NCBI RefSeq assembly: GCF_002261425.1
Contig: NZ_NEVJ01000002.1
Coordinates: 496,001 to 560,000, forward strand
Reading direction: 5' to 3'
From: Bordetella genomosp. 9
Lineage (GTDB): Bacteria; Pseudomonadota; Gammaproteobacteria; Burkholderiales; Burkholderiaceae_B
Length of the DNA stretch: 64,000 bases
Of the stretch, positions 17,092-25,958 are shown piece after piece. How positions within the stretch are numbered: the stretch's first letter is position 1; every line of letters starts with the position of its first letter. Under the pieces are notes generated by a model. The model was not told the origin of the DNA and ran no database searches. It saw nothing but the letters and a program-made list of their open reading frames with translations. The translations under genes and the position numbers were made by a program.

Positions 17092-17862
17092 ATGCCGCCA
17101 CGTCCCGCGCCGTCCGCCCAGGATATCCCCACGCTTTCCGAGTCGGACGGCGTCCGCTATCTGCATTTCGACAGTCCCTGGATCCAGGGGGCGATGCGCA
17201 TCGCGGATCCGGCCGAACTGGTGCTGGAATACACCGCGCAGATGATGGCCTGGCTGCTGTTCATGGAGCCGCCGAAGGACGGCGCCATCGGGCTCCTGGG
17301 CCTGGGCGCCGGATCGCTGGCGCGCTTCTGCGTGAAGCGGACCCGCGGCAGCGTGGTGGCGGTGGAGTGGAATCCTCGCGTGACGGCGATCTGCCATGCC
17401 TTCTTCCGCCTGCCCGGGCCGCCGCGCCTGACAGTGGAAGAAGCCGACGCCGGCGCTTGGGTGGCCGAGCCCGAACACGCCGGCCGCTGTCCGATCCTGA
17501 TGGTAGACCTGTACGACGCGCATGCGCGCGGGCCGGTGCGCGATTCCGTGCGCTTCTACCGCGACTGCCGGCGCGTGCTGGGCGACACCGGCGTGCTGGC
17601 GGTCAACCTGTTCGGCGAGCACGAAAGCTTCCCGCGCAACATCGAAAACCTGTACGCGGCCTTCGATGGCAGGCTGGCGCTGCTGCCGGAGATCGATGCG
17701 GGGAATCGTATCGTGCTGGCTTTTTCCGGGCCGCCCATCGACATCCCCGTCGAAGCGCTGCTGGACCGCGCCGCGGTGGTCGAATCCGCCTATGGGCTGC
17801 CGGCGCGCCGCTGGGCGCGCGCGCTGGCGGGACAGGCGCGCGAGGGCCGGCTCGTCTACTGA
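17092..17862 (+). CDS. Spermidine-synthase-like methyltransferase-fold protein
   Basis: 256 aa, Rossmann-like fold of the spermidine synthase group: GLLGLGAGSLARF (nucleotide loop, near residue 65), VVAVEWNPRV (acidic ribose-binding residue), ILMVDLYDAH and GVLAVNLFGEH. It lacks an N-terminal oligomerisation domain typical of SpeE, and it may not be a true polyamine synthase. Starts 8 nt after the thiolase stop with AAGGA between, so cotranscribed. Confidence 0.8.
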   Translation: MPPRPAPSAQDIPTLSESDGVRYLHFDSPWIQGAMRIADPAELVLEYTAQMMAWLLFMEPPKDGAIGLLGLGAGSLARFCVKRTRGSVVAVEWNPRVTAICHAFFRLPGPPRLTVEEADAGAWVAEPEHAGRCPILMVDLYDAHARGPVRDSVRFYRDCRRVLGDTGVLAVNLFGEHESFPRNIENLYAAFDGRLALLPEIDAGNRIVLAFSGPPIDIPVEALLDRAAVVESAYGLPARRWARALAGQAREGRLVY

Positions 17863-17926
17863 ACGGGCGCGTTCCGCCAAAAGAATGCCTTGCGGCCCCG
17901 CCCGGCCGATGCAAGAATAAGCCAGC

Positions 17927-17943
17927 CATAATTATGAATTATG
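17927..17943. promoter_or_regulatory. MatR operator candidate
   Basis: A 17-bp perfect dyad CATAATT-ATG-AATTATG, 7-bp arms with 3-nt centre, 50 nt before matR and the only AT-rich patch in the spacer. Size and position suit autoregulation of the malonate operon by the GntR protein encoded immediately downstream. Confidence 0.55.
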
Positions 17944-17992
17944 TGAGGTGCGGCCGCCTCGCGCCGTCCTTCACCCGGGCCCGGATATCGCC

Positions 17993-18802
17993 ATGGATTT
18001 CGATACCGCTCTAGGAACGCCGCAGCCCATCGTCCGCCAGGCCATGTACCTGGAAGCCGCGGAACGCCTGCGTGAAATGATCCGTTCGCGCGCCCTGGGG
18101 GCGGGCGAATGGGTGGACGAACTGCGGGTCGCGGCCCAGTTGGGCATCTCGCGCACGCCCCTGCGCGAGGCGCTCAAGCTGCTGGCCAGCGAAGGCCTGG
18201 TGCGCCTCGAGCCGCGCCGGGGCTGTTTCGTCAACGAGCTGTCCATGCGCGACCTGGACGACATCTTTCCCCTGATGGCGATGCTGGAAGGCCGTTGCGC
18301 CCACGAAGCCGCGCGCAAGGCCGGCCCGGAGGACGTGCGCCGCCTGTCCGCGCTGCATGACACGCTTCGCGACCACGCCGCGGCCGGACGCATCGACGCC
18401 TATTACGAAGCCAACTACGTCATCCACGAGGCCATCCAGGCCCTGGCCGACAATCGCTGGCTGTCCGACACCATCGGCAATCTGCGCAAGGTGCTGAGCC
18501 TGTCGCGCCATAAGAGCCTGACGCTGCCCGGCCGCATGGACGAGTCCTGTGCCGAGCACATGGCCATCCTGGCGGCCATCCGCGACCACGATCCGGAACG
18601 CGCGGAAGCCGTGGCGCGAAAACACCTGCTGCGTCAGCTCGACGCCCTGCACGCCCTGGAGCAGGGCGTGGCCGATGCCCCCGCGCAATCCCCATCCGAC
18701 AAGGCGGCGCCCGGCGCGGCTGCCGCCCCCACCGTCAAGGAGCCCGTTCATGACCGTTCCCGAACCGCTCGTTCCCGCGCGCGCGGCGCGCTCGCTGGCT
18801 AA
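17993..18802 (+). CDS. matR: GntR-family regulator of malonate genes (MatR-like)
   Basis: 269 aa. N-terminal winged helix with the GntR signature ISRTPLREALKLLASEGLV (about 45-63) and a C-terminal FCD ligand domain with metal-site residues (NYVIHEAIQAL, CAEHMAILAAI, RKHLLRQLDAL). Its 3' end overlaps the malonyl-CoA decarboxylase start by 53 nt, so they are in one operon. By analogy with rhizobial matRABC, malonate would be the effector. The C-terminal ~35 residues (Ala/Pro/Ser- and Arg-rich) are an extension beyond the FCD domain and are encoded largely in the overlap. Confidence 0.85.
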   Translation: MDFDTALGTPQPIVRQAMYLEAAERLREMIRSRALGAGEWVDELRVAAQLGISRTPLREALKLLASEGLVRLEPRRGCFVNELSMRDLDDIFPLMAMLEGRCAHEAARKAGPEDVRRLSALHDTLRDHAAAGRIDAYYEANYVIHEAIQALADNRWLSDTIGNLRKVLSLSRHKSLTLPGRMDESCAEHMAILAAIRDHDPERAEAVARKHLLRQLDALHALEQGVADAPAQSPSDKAAPGAAAAPTVKEPVHDRSRTARSRARGALAG

Positions 18803-20093
18803 AACCGTGGCGCATCGCGAAGTCACCGTCGCGCCGCCTGCCGCCGACGCGGAGCCCGGCAAGCCATCCGCCGAAGCCGGACTGATGGCGCGCCTGGGCA
18901 AGCTGTGGGAGCGGGATCCTTTCCGCGACCCGGCGGCGCTGCGGCCCCTGTTCGGCGCGCGCCTGACGGACGTCGCGGCGAACCGGCTGGCCCATGCCTG
19001 GTGCCAGGCCTATACCGCCGCCGACGGCAAGTTGCGCCGGGCCATGCTGGGCCTGCTGGCGACCGCCGGCGCGGCGCAGGAACAGCCCGACGACGCCGCC
19101 GGCCGCCTGTTCCGGCGGTTCAACAACCAGCCCGACGGCCTGCGTTTCCTGGTCGATCTGCGCGCCGACATGTTGCGCTGGCGCAAGCAGGTGGCGGGGC
19201 TGCAGGCGCTGGACAAGGCGCTGGAAGGCCTGCTGTCCGCCTGGTTCGACGTCGGCCTGCTGGAGCTGCGGCGGCTGACCTGGGATTCTCCCGCGTCCCT
19301 GCTGGAAAAGCTGATCGTGTACGAAGCCGTGCACGAAATCCAGTCCTGGGACGACCTGAAGCATCGCGTCGCGGAAGACCGCCGCTGCTATGCCTTCTTC
19401 CATCCGCAGATGCGCGACGTGCCGCTGATTTTCGTGGAAGTCGCCTTCGCGCCGCAGATGGCCGACGACGTGCAGACGCTGCTGGACACGACGCAGCCGC
19501 CGCAGAACCTGGACAAGGCGCGCTGGGCGATCTTCTATTCCATCTCGAATACCCAGCCCGGCCTGCGCGGCATCAGCTTCGGCAACTTCCTGCTCAAGCG
19601 GGTGATCGACCAGCTGCTGGAGGAACTGCCCAAGCTGAAATCCTTCGCCACCTTGTCGCCGATACCCGGTTTCGCCGATTGGCTGGGCAAGCTCAACGCG
19701 GACGAGGTGGAAGAAATCGTGCGCGATAAAAGCCGCGAACGCGCGCGCCGCGGCGTGCCCGACGGCGCCCGCTGGCTGGCGCGCCTGCGCAAGGCCGCCA
19801 CGGCGCGCGGCGCCAACGAGGTCGTGCGGCGCGCGGGGATGAAGCTGGCCGCCGCCTACCTGCAATCCGTGAAGAACGGCGCCCCGCTGGATCCGGTGGC
19901 CCGTTTCCACCTGGGCAACGGCGCCCGCATCGAACGCATCAACTGGGGCGCCGACCGTTCGCCCAAGGGCCTGGCGCAATCGGCCGCCTTGATGGTCAAC
20001 TACCTGTATGAGCTGGACGAGCTCGACGGCAACCTGAGCCGGCTGAACGCCGGCAAGCCGGCCGTCAGCCGTTCCATCACGCGCATGGGGTAA
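18750..20093 (+). CDS. matA: Malonyl-CoA decarboxylase
   Basis: 447 aa. Converts malonyl-CoA to acetyl-CoA and CO2. Family features are an N-terminal helical domain (ARLGKLWERDPFRD, DLRADMLRWRKQV) and a catalytic GNAT-like C-terminal domain with FHPQMRDVPLIFVEVAF, IFYSISNTQPGLRGISFGN and PVARFHLGNGARIERINW; the catalytic Ser and His reported for the family fall in these blocks. Start ATG 18750 has AAGGAG nine nt upstream, inside matR. Followed by the crotonase gene after 47 nt. Confidence 0.95.
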   Translation: MTVPEPLVPARAARSLAKTVAHREVTVAPPAADAEPGKPSAEAGLMARLGKLWERDPFRDPAALRPLFGARLTDVAANRLAHAWCQAYTAADGKLRRAMLGLLATAGAAQEQPDDAAGRLFRRFNNQPDGLRFLVDLRADMLRWRKQVAGLQALDKALEGLLSAWFDVGLLELRRLTWDSPASLLEKLIVYEAVHEIQSWDDLKHRVAEDRRCYAFFHPQMRDVPLIFVEVAFAPQMADDVQTLLDTTQPPQNLDKARWAIFYSISNTQPGLRGISFGNFLLKRVIDQLLEELPKLKSFATLSPIPGFADWLGKLNADEVEEIVRDKSRERARRGVPDGARWLARLRKAATARGANEVVRRAGMKLAAAYLQSVKNGAPLDPVARFHLGNGARIERINWGADRSPKGLAQSAALMVNYLYELDELDGNLSRLNAGKPAVSRSITRMG

Positions 20094-20140
20094 AAACGCC
20101 TTTTGGCATAAACGGCCCGGGGGACAGGGGGCAAGGGGAC

Positions 20141-20968
20141 ATGGCGATCGTCGAACCGCCGCTCGAATCATCATCCGCCGCGCGACCGGCCGCGGGGAGG
20201 GTGTTGTGCCGCCGCGAAGGCGCGGTGGCCCGCGTCTGCCTGTCCCATCCCGGGCGCATGAACGCCATTACCGTCGCGATGTGGGCCGAGCTGGCGCGCC
20301 TGTTCGGCGAGCTTTCCGCCGATCCCACGCTGCGCTGCGTCGTCGTGCAAGGCGATGGCGGGCATTTCGCCGCGGGCGCGGATATCCGCGAATTCCCACG
20401 CGAGCGCGGCGACCAGGCCGCCGTGATGCGCTATCACCGCGACATACTCGCCCCCGCGCTGGCGGCGATCGCCGCCTGCCCCCATCCCGTCGTCGCCCGC
20501 ATCGATGGCGTCTGCGTGGGCGGGGGGCTGGAAATCGCCTGCCTGTGCGATCTGCGCATCGGCGCGCGCACCGCGCGCCTGGGCGCCCCCATCAATCGCC
20601 TGGGGTTTCCGATGGCGCCGGACGAGATGCGCGGATTGCTGCAACTCGCGGGACGCGCCGTCACGATGGAATTGCTGCTGGAAGGGCGCATCCTGGACGC
20701 GCCGGAAGCCTGCGCCAAGGGCCTGCTGACCCGCGTCGTCGCCGATGCCGATCTGGACGGCGAGGTGCGGCGTTGCGTGGACCGCATCCAGGCGGGCGCG
20801 CCGCTGGCGGCCCGCCTGAACAAAGGCATGGCGACGCGCCTGGCGCGCGACGACGCGCTCAGCGACGAAGAATACGAACGATTTTTTTCCTACGCCGAAA
20901 GCCGCGACCACCGGGAGGGCGTGCGCGCCTTCCTGGCCGGCGAAGCACCGATATTCACTGGAGACTGA
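20141..20968 (+). CDS. Crotonase-superfamily protein in the malonate operon
   Basis: 275 aa. The crotonase fold is clear: HFAAGADIREF (oxyanion hole) and VCVGGGLEIACLCD. The Glu of GGGLE matches Glu144 of rat enoyl-CoA hydratase, but the second catalytic Glu (Glu164, FGQPEI in hydratases) is replaced: here LGAPIN has Ile. It is therefore probably not an ordinary hydratase; a decarboxylase, isomerase or hydrolase acting on an acyl-CoA is possible. Lies between matA and matB, 5 nt before matB, so it should act on malonyl-CoA or a related thioester. Confidence 0.85.
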   Translation: MAIVEPPLESSSAARPAAGRVLCRREGAVARVCLSHPGRMNAITVAMWAELARLFGELSADPTLRCVVVQGDGGHFAAGADIREFPRERGDQAAVMRYHRDILAPALAAIAACPHPVVARIDGVCVGGGLEIACLCDLRIGARTARLGAPINRLGFPMAPDEMRGLLQLAGRAVTMELLLEGRILDAPEACAKGLLTRVVADADLDGEVRRCVDRIQAGAPLAARLNKGMATRLARDDALSDEEYERFFSYAESRDHREGVRAFLAGEAPIFTGD

Positions 20969-20973
20969 AAAGA

Positions 20974-22515
20974 GTGAGCAACGCCAATCTGTACGCGGTA
21001 CTCGAAACGGGTTTTCCGCAGGATCGCAGCAAGGTCGCGATCGAGACGCCGAGCCTGCGCTACACCTGGGACGACATCGACAGGGCCAGCGCCTGCCTGG
21101 CCAACCTGTTGAAGTCCTTGCACCTGCCCAAGGACGCCAGGGTGGCGGTACAGGTCGAGAAGTCGCCGGAAGCGCTGCTGCTTTACCTGGCCACCCTGCG
21201 CGCCGGCCTGGTCTATCTGCCCTTGAACACCGCGTACCGCGAATCCGAGATCGATTACTTTCTCGGCAATGCCGAGCCGTCCGTCGTGGTCTGCGCCTCG
21301 GCCAACCTGCCCTGGATACAGCGGCTGGCGGACAAGTGCGGCGTCGCGCACGTGTACACGCTGGACGACGATCGCACCGGCACGCTGCTGGACGCGGCCG
21401 GCAAGCTGCCCCAGACCTTCAAGACCGTGACGCGGCAGGCGGATGACCTGGCCGCCATTCTGTACACGTCGGGCACCACGGGCCGCAGCAAGGGCGCCAT
21501 GCTGTCGCATGGCAACCTGGCCTCCAATGCACGGACCTTGAACAGCTATTGGGGCTGGCGCGCCGACGATGTGCTGCTGCACATGCTGCCCATCTTCCAC
21601 GTGCATGGCCTGTTCGTGGCATCGCACGGCGCGCTGCTGGCGGGTGCCCGCATGATCTGGCTGCCCAAGCTGGACCTGGACCAGGCGCTGCGCTATCTGC
21701 CCGAAAGCACCGTCATGATGGGCGTGCCCACGTATTACGTGCGGCTGCTGGCGGATCCGCGCTTCGACCGCGCGGTGTGCGCGCGCATGCGCCTGTTCAT
21801 CTCCGGTTCGGCGCCGCTGCTGACGGAGACCTTCGGCGCCTTCCAGGAACGCACCGGCCATACCATCCTGGAACGCTATGGCATGAGCGAAACCGTCATG
21901 CTGACATCCAACCCCTACGACGCGGTGGAAGGCGCGCGCATTGGCGGCACGGTCGGCAAGGCGCTGCCCGGCGTGGAGGTCCGTGTGGTGGACGACAACG
22001 GCAGGAAACTGCCCCCCGGCGAGATCGGCAATGTGCAGGTGCGCGGCCCGAACGTGTTTTCCGGCTATTGGCGCATGCCGGAAAAAACCCGCGAGGAGTT
22101 CGCCGAGGAAGGCTGGTTCAAGACCGGCGACGTCGGCCGCTGGGGTGGCGAGGCGAACGGCCATCCCATCCCCGTCGACTATCTGAGCATCGTCGGCCGC
22201 AGCAAGGACCTGATCATTTCGGGCGGCTATAACGTCTATCCCAAGGAAATCGAGTCGGTCATCGACGACATGCCCGGGGTGGAGGAATCGGCCGTCATCG
22301 GCGTGCCGCATCCCGATTTCGGGGAAGCCGTGGTCGCCATCGTCGTGCCGCGCGCCGGCGCGGCGCTGGACCCCGCGGCGATCCAGAACGAGCTCAAAGG
22401 ACGTATCGCCAACTTCAAGGTGCCCAAGCGCGTGCACGTGACGGAACAGCTGCCGCGCAACACCATGGGGAAGGTGCAGAAGAACGTCCTGCGCGATACG
22501 TTCGGCCAGTTGTAA
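20974..22515 (+). CDS. matB: Malonyl-CoA synthetase
   Basis: 513 aa acyl-adenylate-forming enzyme that ligates malonate to CoA with ATP. Contains the P-loop YTSGTTGRSKGAM (about 155-167), the A5 motif ERYGMSETVM, the A7 motif FKTGDVGRW, the hinge/A8 region SIVGRSKDLIISGGYNVYP and the terminal A10 lysine in PRNTMGKVQKN. The HVHGLF segment occurs in MatB proteins. GTG start at 20974, with GGAG about 12 nt upstream. Adjacent to matA, together forming malonate to acetyl-CoA. Confidence 0.94.
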   Translation: MSNANLYAVLETGFPQDRSKVAIETPSLRYTWDDIDRASACLANLLKSLHLPKDARVAVQVEKSPEALLLYLATLRAGLVYLPLNTAYRESEIDYFLGNAEPSVVVCASANLPWIQRLADKCGVAHVYTLDDDRTGTLLDAAGKLPQTFKTVTRQADDLAAILYTSGTTGRSKGAMLSHGNLASNARTLNSYWGWRADDVLLHMLPIFHVHGLFVASHGALLAGARMIWLPKLDLDQALRYLPESTVMMGVPTYYVRLLADPRFDRAVCARMRLFISGSAPLLTETFGAFQERTGHTILERYGMSETVMLTSNPYDAVEGARIGGTVGKALPGVEVRVVDDNGRKLPPGEIGNVQVRGPNVFSGYWRMPEKTREEFAEEGWFKTGDVGRWGGEANGHPIPVDYLSIVGRSKDLIISGGYNVYPKEIESVIDDMPGVEESAVIGVPHPDFGEAVVAIVVPRAGAALDPAAIQNELKGRIANFKVPKRVHVTEQLPRNTMGKVQKNVLRDTFGQL

Positions 22516-22523
22516 TCCGCGCA

Positions 22524-22553
22524 AATCACGTAAGCCGCGTAATCACGTAAGCC
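22524..22553. repeat. Short direct repeat after matB
   Basis: AATCACGTAAGCC occurs twice with a 17-nt period just after the matB stop, and a decayed third copy (CGCAAGCC) follows. It lies in a 211-nt spacer before the Bug receptor gene. No hairpin or promoter is obvious; function unknown. Confidence 0.4.
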
Positions 22554-22726
22554 ACGCAAGCCGCGGCCCGATCATCGACAGACCAGCCTGGAGGACACAC
22601 CCCTACCCCACCACGACACCCGTAGCGACGCGCGTAAGGATTCATAAACATCGGCGCACCACATGGCGCGCCGCATCGATCGATGGGCGCTAACCCATCC
22701 TACGCAGCACCCCGGAGGAGAACAAC

Positions 22727-23701
22727 ATGGCTTACCGTACCAGGTTCGCGGCGCTGGGCGCCGCTTTGCTCGCGCTCACCCTGGCAAACCCGGCATCGGC
22801 CGATTGGCCCGAACGTCCCGTCACCATCATCGTCCCGTTTCCCGCGGGCGGCGGCACCGATACTTTCGCCCGTCCCCTGGCCGAACAGCTGCGCGCGCAG
22901 CTGGGCCAGACGGTCGTCATCGACAACAAGGGCGGCGCGGGCGGCACCGTGGGCGCCGCCGTCGCGGCCAAGGCGCGTCCCGACGGCTATACCTTCTTCA
23001 TGGGCGGGGCGCACCACGCGGTGGCGCCGGCGCTGTACAAGCAGTTGAGCTACGACATCCAGAAGGACTTCATTCCCGTGGCCCTGCTGGCGCAGCCGCC
23101 CCAGGTGGTCGTGATCAATGCGTCCAAGCTGCCCGTCAAGACCCTGCAGGCGTTCATCGCCTACGCCAAGGAGCGGCCGGGCCAGATCAACTACGGCACC
23201 GCCGGCAAGGGCAGTACCCACCACCTGGCGGGCGAGCTGTTCGCGATGCAGACCGGCATCAAGCTGGTCGACGTGCCTTACCAGGGCGCCGGGCCGATGC
23301 TGTCGGCGCTGATCGGGGGGCAAGTGGAAATGGCCTTCGACGGACTGGGATCGTCGTCGGGGCACATCCGCGCGGGCAGCATCAAGCCGCTGGCGGTGGC
23401 GGCGGCGCAGCGTTCGCCGTTCTTTCCCGATATTCCCACCGCGGCCGAGTCCGGCGTCATGAATTACGAGGTGTCCACCTGGTACGCGCTATGGGCGCCG
23501 GCGGGTACGCCCCGTCCGGCCGTCGACCGCATGATCCGCGAGGTCACCATCGCCCTGAATACGCCCAAGCTGAAGGAGCAGTGGGCATCCAACGGATCGG
23601 CGACACCGGACCTGACGGGGCCGGCCTTCGGCAAATTCGTCGATGCCGAAGTGGCGCGCTGGGGCAAGGTGGTGAAGGACTCCGGCGTCACGCTGGAGTA
23701 G
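22727..23701 (+). CDS. Bug/TctC-family periplasmic solute receptor (malonate operon)
   Basis: 324 aa. Signal peptide AYRTRFAALGAALLALTLA with cleavage near ASA-DWPE, then WPERPVTIIVPFPAGGGTD and AAKARPDGYTFFMGG, the diagnostic Bug blocks. GGAGGAGAAC precedes the ATG. Being in the same direction 211 nt after matB suggests it captures malonate or a related dicarboxylate, taking the place of MatC; no tripartite membrane subunits are encoded here. Confidence 0.92.
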   Translation: MAYRTRFAALGAALLALTLANPASADWPERPVTIIVPFPAGGGTDTFARPLAEQLRAQLGQTVVIDNKGGAGGTVGAAVAAKARPDGYTFFMGGAHHAVAPALYKQLSYDIQKDFIPVALLAQPPQVVVINASKLPVKTLQAFIAYAKERPGQINYGTAGKGSTHHLAGELFAMQTGIKLVDVPYQGAGPMLSALIGGQVEMAFDGLGSSSGHIRAGSIKPLAVAAAQRSPFFPDIPTAAESGVMNYEVSTWYALWAPAGTPRPAVDRMIREVTIALNTPKLKEQWASNGSATPDLTGPAFGKFVDAEVARWGKVVKDSGVTLE

Positions 23702-23727
23702 ATCGCGCCGATCAGCCCTTCAGCCCT

Positions 23728-24684
23728 TCAACGCCACGCGCTGGCCTCGTCCAGGCTGCGCAGGATCTCCGGCGGCAGCGTCAGGTAGGCGGCCTTGACC
23801 AGGTCGTCCAGCTGCGCCAGCGACGTCGCGCTGGCGATCGGCGCTGCGATGCCGGGCTGCGCGATGGTCCAGGCCAGCGCCACCTGCGCAGGCGTGGCGC
23901 CGGTCGCCTCCGCCGCCTTGTCCAGCGCGTCCAGGATGCGGATGCCGCGATCGTTCAGATACGTCTCGACGATCTTCTTGCCGCGCACGCTCTTGCCGGC
24001 ATCGGCCGCCGTGCGGTACTTGCCGGACAGGAAACCGCTGGCCAGCGCGTAGTAGTTGATCGTGCCCAGCCCCTGCGCCGTCACCACCGCCTGCAGCGCG
24101 CTTTCATAGGGCTCGCGCGAGTACAGGTTGTATTCGGGCTGGATGGACTCATAGCGCGGCAGGCCGTTGCGTTCGCTGAACAACAGGGCTTCCGACAGCC
24201 GCACCGCGGTGTAGTTGGAAGCGCCGATGGCGCGTATCTTGCCCTGGTCGCGCAGCTTGCCGTAGGCCGCCAGGGTGTCCGTCAGCGGCGTATCGGGATC
24301 GTCGCGATGCGATTGGTAGAGATCGATATAGTCCGTCTGCAGCCGCGCCAGCGAGTCTTCCACGGCGCGCGCGATATACGCCGGCGACAGGCCCTTCGCC
24401 TTGGGGCCCATTTCCATGCCCACCTTGGTGGCGATGATCACTTTGTCCCGCTTGCCCGACTTGGCCAGCCACTTGCCGATGATGACCTCGGATTCCCCGC
24501 CCCGGTTGCCGGGTGCCCAGCGGGAATAGACGTCGGCGGTGTCGATGAAATTCAAGCCGGCGTCGACCATGGCGTCCAGCAGGGAAAAGGCCTCCGCTTC
24601 GCCGACGGTCCAGCCGAAGACATTGCCGCCGAACGCCAGCGGCGGGACGGTCAGGCCGGAACGGCCAAGTTGACGTTGTTGCAT
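23728..24684 (-). CDS. Aldo/keto reductase
   Basis: 318 aa NADPH-dependent oxidoreductase with a TIM barrel. The tetrad is visible: Asp and Tyr in FIDTADVYSRW, Lys in VIIATKVGM, His in YQSHRDD. Closest in style to the YajO/Tas-type group of AKRs (QQRQLGRSGLTVPPLAFGG at the N-terminus). Convergent with the malonate operon, divergent from the ABC transporter operon. Substrate unknown. Confidence 0.93.
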   Translation of the reverse strand: MQQRQLGRSGLTVPPLAFGGNVFGWTVGEAEAFSLLDAMVDAGLNFIDTADVYSRWAPGNRGGESEVIIGKWLAKSGKRDKVIIATKVGMEMGPKAKGLSPAYIARAVEDSLARLQTDYIDLYQSHRDDPDTPLTDTLAAYGKLRDQGKIRAIGASNYTAVRLSEALLFSERNGLPRYESIQPEYNLYSREPYESALQAVVTAQGLGTINYYALASGFLSGKYRTAADAGKSVRGKKIVETYLNDRGIRILDALDKAAEATGATPAQVALAWTIAQPGIAAPIASATSLAQLDDLVKAAYLTLPPEILRSLDEASAWR

Positions 24685-24878
24685 GGTCAGGTCGCTCTCT
24701 CGAAGGTTGTATTACTTGCCAGACAAATGCCGGGCAAGGCGTCAGAATTTTCTTGTTGTCGATATGATTCTTTCAGCCAAGTATATCGGCCGAATGGCGG
24801 CGCGACGTACTTACCGAAAAGTTCAGGGATTTCCCCCGCGTGGCGGTCCACTACGCCAAGTTAGACTATGCACTTTCA

Positions 24879-24922
24879 GGGGACGGGCGCCACTCGGAGC
24901 CCGCCACGGGCGGCCCGTCCCC
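24879..24922 (+). promoter_or_regulatory. Leader stem-loop before the ABC transporter operon
   Basis: Ten-bp perfect arms GGGGACGGGC / GCCCGTCCCC enclose 24 nt, within which GCCCG-CCA-CGGGC can form a nested hairpin that shares sequence with the outer stem. It ends 31 nt before the start codon. No T-tract follows, so a translational or attenuation role is more likely than simple termination. Confidence 0.45.
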
Positions 24923-24953
24923 GGCGCATTCCAAGGTCGAGGAGCCTGCTTAT

Positions 24954-25943
24954 ATGTCCAAGAAAAAATCCGCCGTATTCGCGATTGCCGGCGCCTTGGG
25001 GCTGGCTGCCGCGCTGCACTCGGGCGGAGCCGCGCTATCCGCGCCTGCCGGGCAGAAGTCGGTGGCCGTGATGGCCATCGTCGAGCATCCCGCGCTGGAT
25101 GCCGTGCGCGACGGCGTCAAGGACGCGCTCAAGGCGAAAGGCTACGACGCGAGCAAGAACCTGAAATGGCAATACCAGAGCGCGCAGGGCAACACCGGCA
25201 CCGCCGCGCAGATCGCCCGCAAGTTCGTCGGCGACCGTCCCGATGCCATCGTCGCCATCGCCACGCCGGCGGCGCAGGCCGTGGTGGCCGCCACCAAGGA
25301 TATCCCGGTCGTCTATGCCGCCGTCACCGATCCCGTGGCGGCGCAGCTGGTGCCGTCGATGGGGCCGTCCGGCACCAACGTCACCGGCGTTTCCGACGCG
25401 CTGGAACTGGACCGGCAGATCGACCTGATCCGCAAGATCGTGCCCAACGCCAAGCGCGTGGGCATCGTCTACAACCCCGGCGAGGCCAATTCCGTGGTCG
25501 TCGTCAAGCAGTTGCAGGAACTCCTGCCCAAGGCCGGCATGAGCCTGGTGGAAGCCGCCGCCCCGCGCACCGTGGACGTCGCCGCCGCCGCGCGCAGCCT
25601 GATCGGCAAGGTGGACGTCATCTACACCAGCACGGACAACAACGTCGTGTCCGCCTACGAGTCGCTGGTCAAGGTGGGCGCCGACGCCAAGATCCCACTG
25701 ATCGCGGCGGACAACGACAGCGTCAAGCGCGGCGCGATCGCCGCGCAAGGGGTGGATTACTACCAGCTGGGCCAGCAGGTCGGCGACATCGTGGTGCGCA
25801 TCCTGAAGGGTGAAAAACCGGGCGCGATTCCGTCGGCCACGGTCAACAAGGTGCAGCTCACCCTGAACCCCGCCGCCGCCCAGGCCCAGGGCGTCGCCTT
25901 GCCGGAAGCCCTGATCAAGTCGGCCGCGACGGTCATCAAGTAA
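24954..25943 (+). CDS. ABC transporter substrate-binding protein (TrpX-like)
   Basis: 329 aa, family of periplasmic binding proteins PF04392 (ABC_sub_bind), which includes the TrpX proteins. Signal peptide SKKKSAVFAIAGALGLAAAL. Core motifs: VAVMAIVEHPALDAVRDGVK, NTGTAAQIARKFVGDRPD, IATPAAQAVVAATKDIPV, TNVTGVSD and IYTSTDNNVVSAYE. First gene of a transporter operon with a permease 15 nt on and an ATPase next. Ligand not certain; aromatic amino acids or other small organics have been assigned to relatives. Confidence 0.9.
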   Translation: MSKKKSAVFAIAGALGLAAALHSGGAALSAPAGQKSVAVMAIVEHPALDAVRDGVKDALKAKGYDASKNLKWQYQSAQGNTGTAAQIARKFVGDRPDAIVAIATPAAQAVVAATKDIPVVYAAVTDPVAAQLVPSMGPSGTNVTGVSDALELDRQIDLIRKIVPNAKRVGIVYNPGEANSVVVVKQLQELLPKAGMSLVEAAAPRTVDVAAAARSLIGKVDVIYTSTDNNVVSAYESLVKVGADAKIPLIAADNDSVKRGAIAAQGVDYYQLGQQVGDIVVRILKGEKPGAIPSATVNKVQLTLNPAAAQAQGVALPEALIKSAATVIK

Positions 25944-25958
25944 ACCACGGCCGCCAAG

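Noticed and set aside
24685..24953. T-box or tRNA-like leader upstream of the TrpX-like gene
   Set aside because: No T-box sequence or tRNA fold; only the GC stem-loop is supported.
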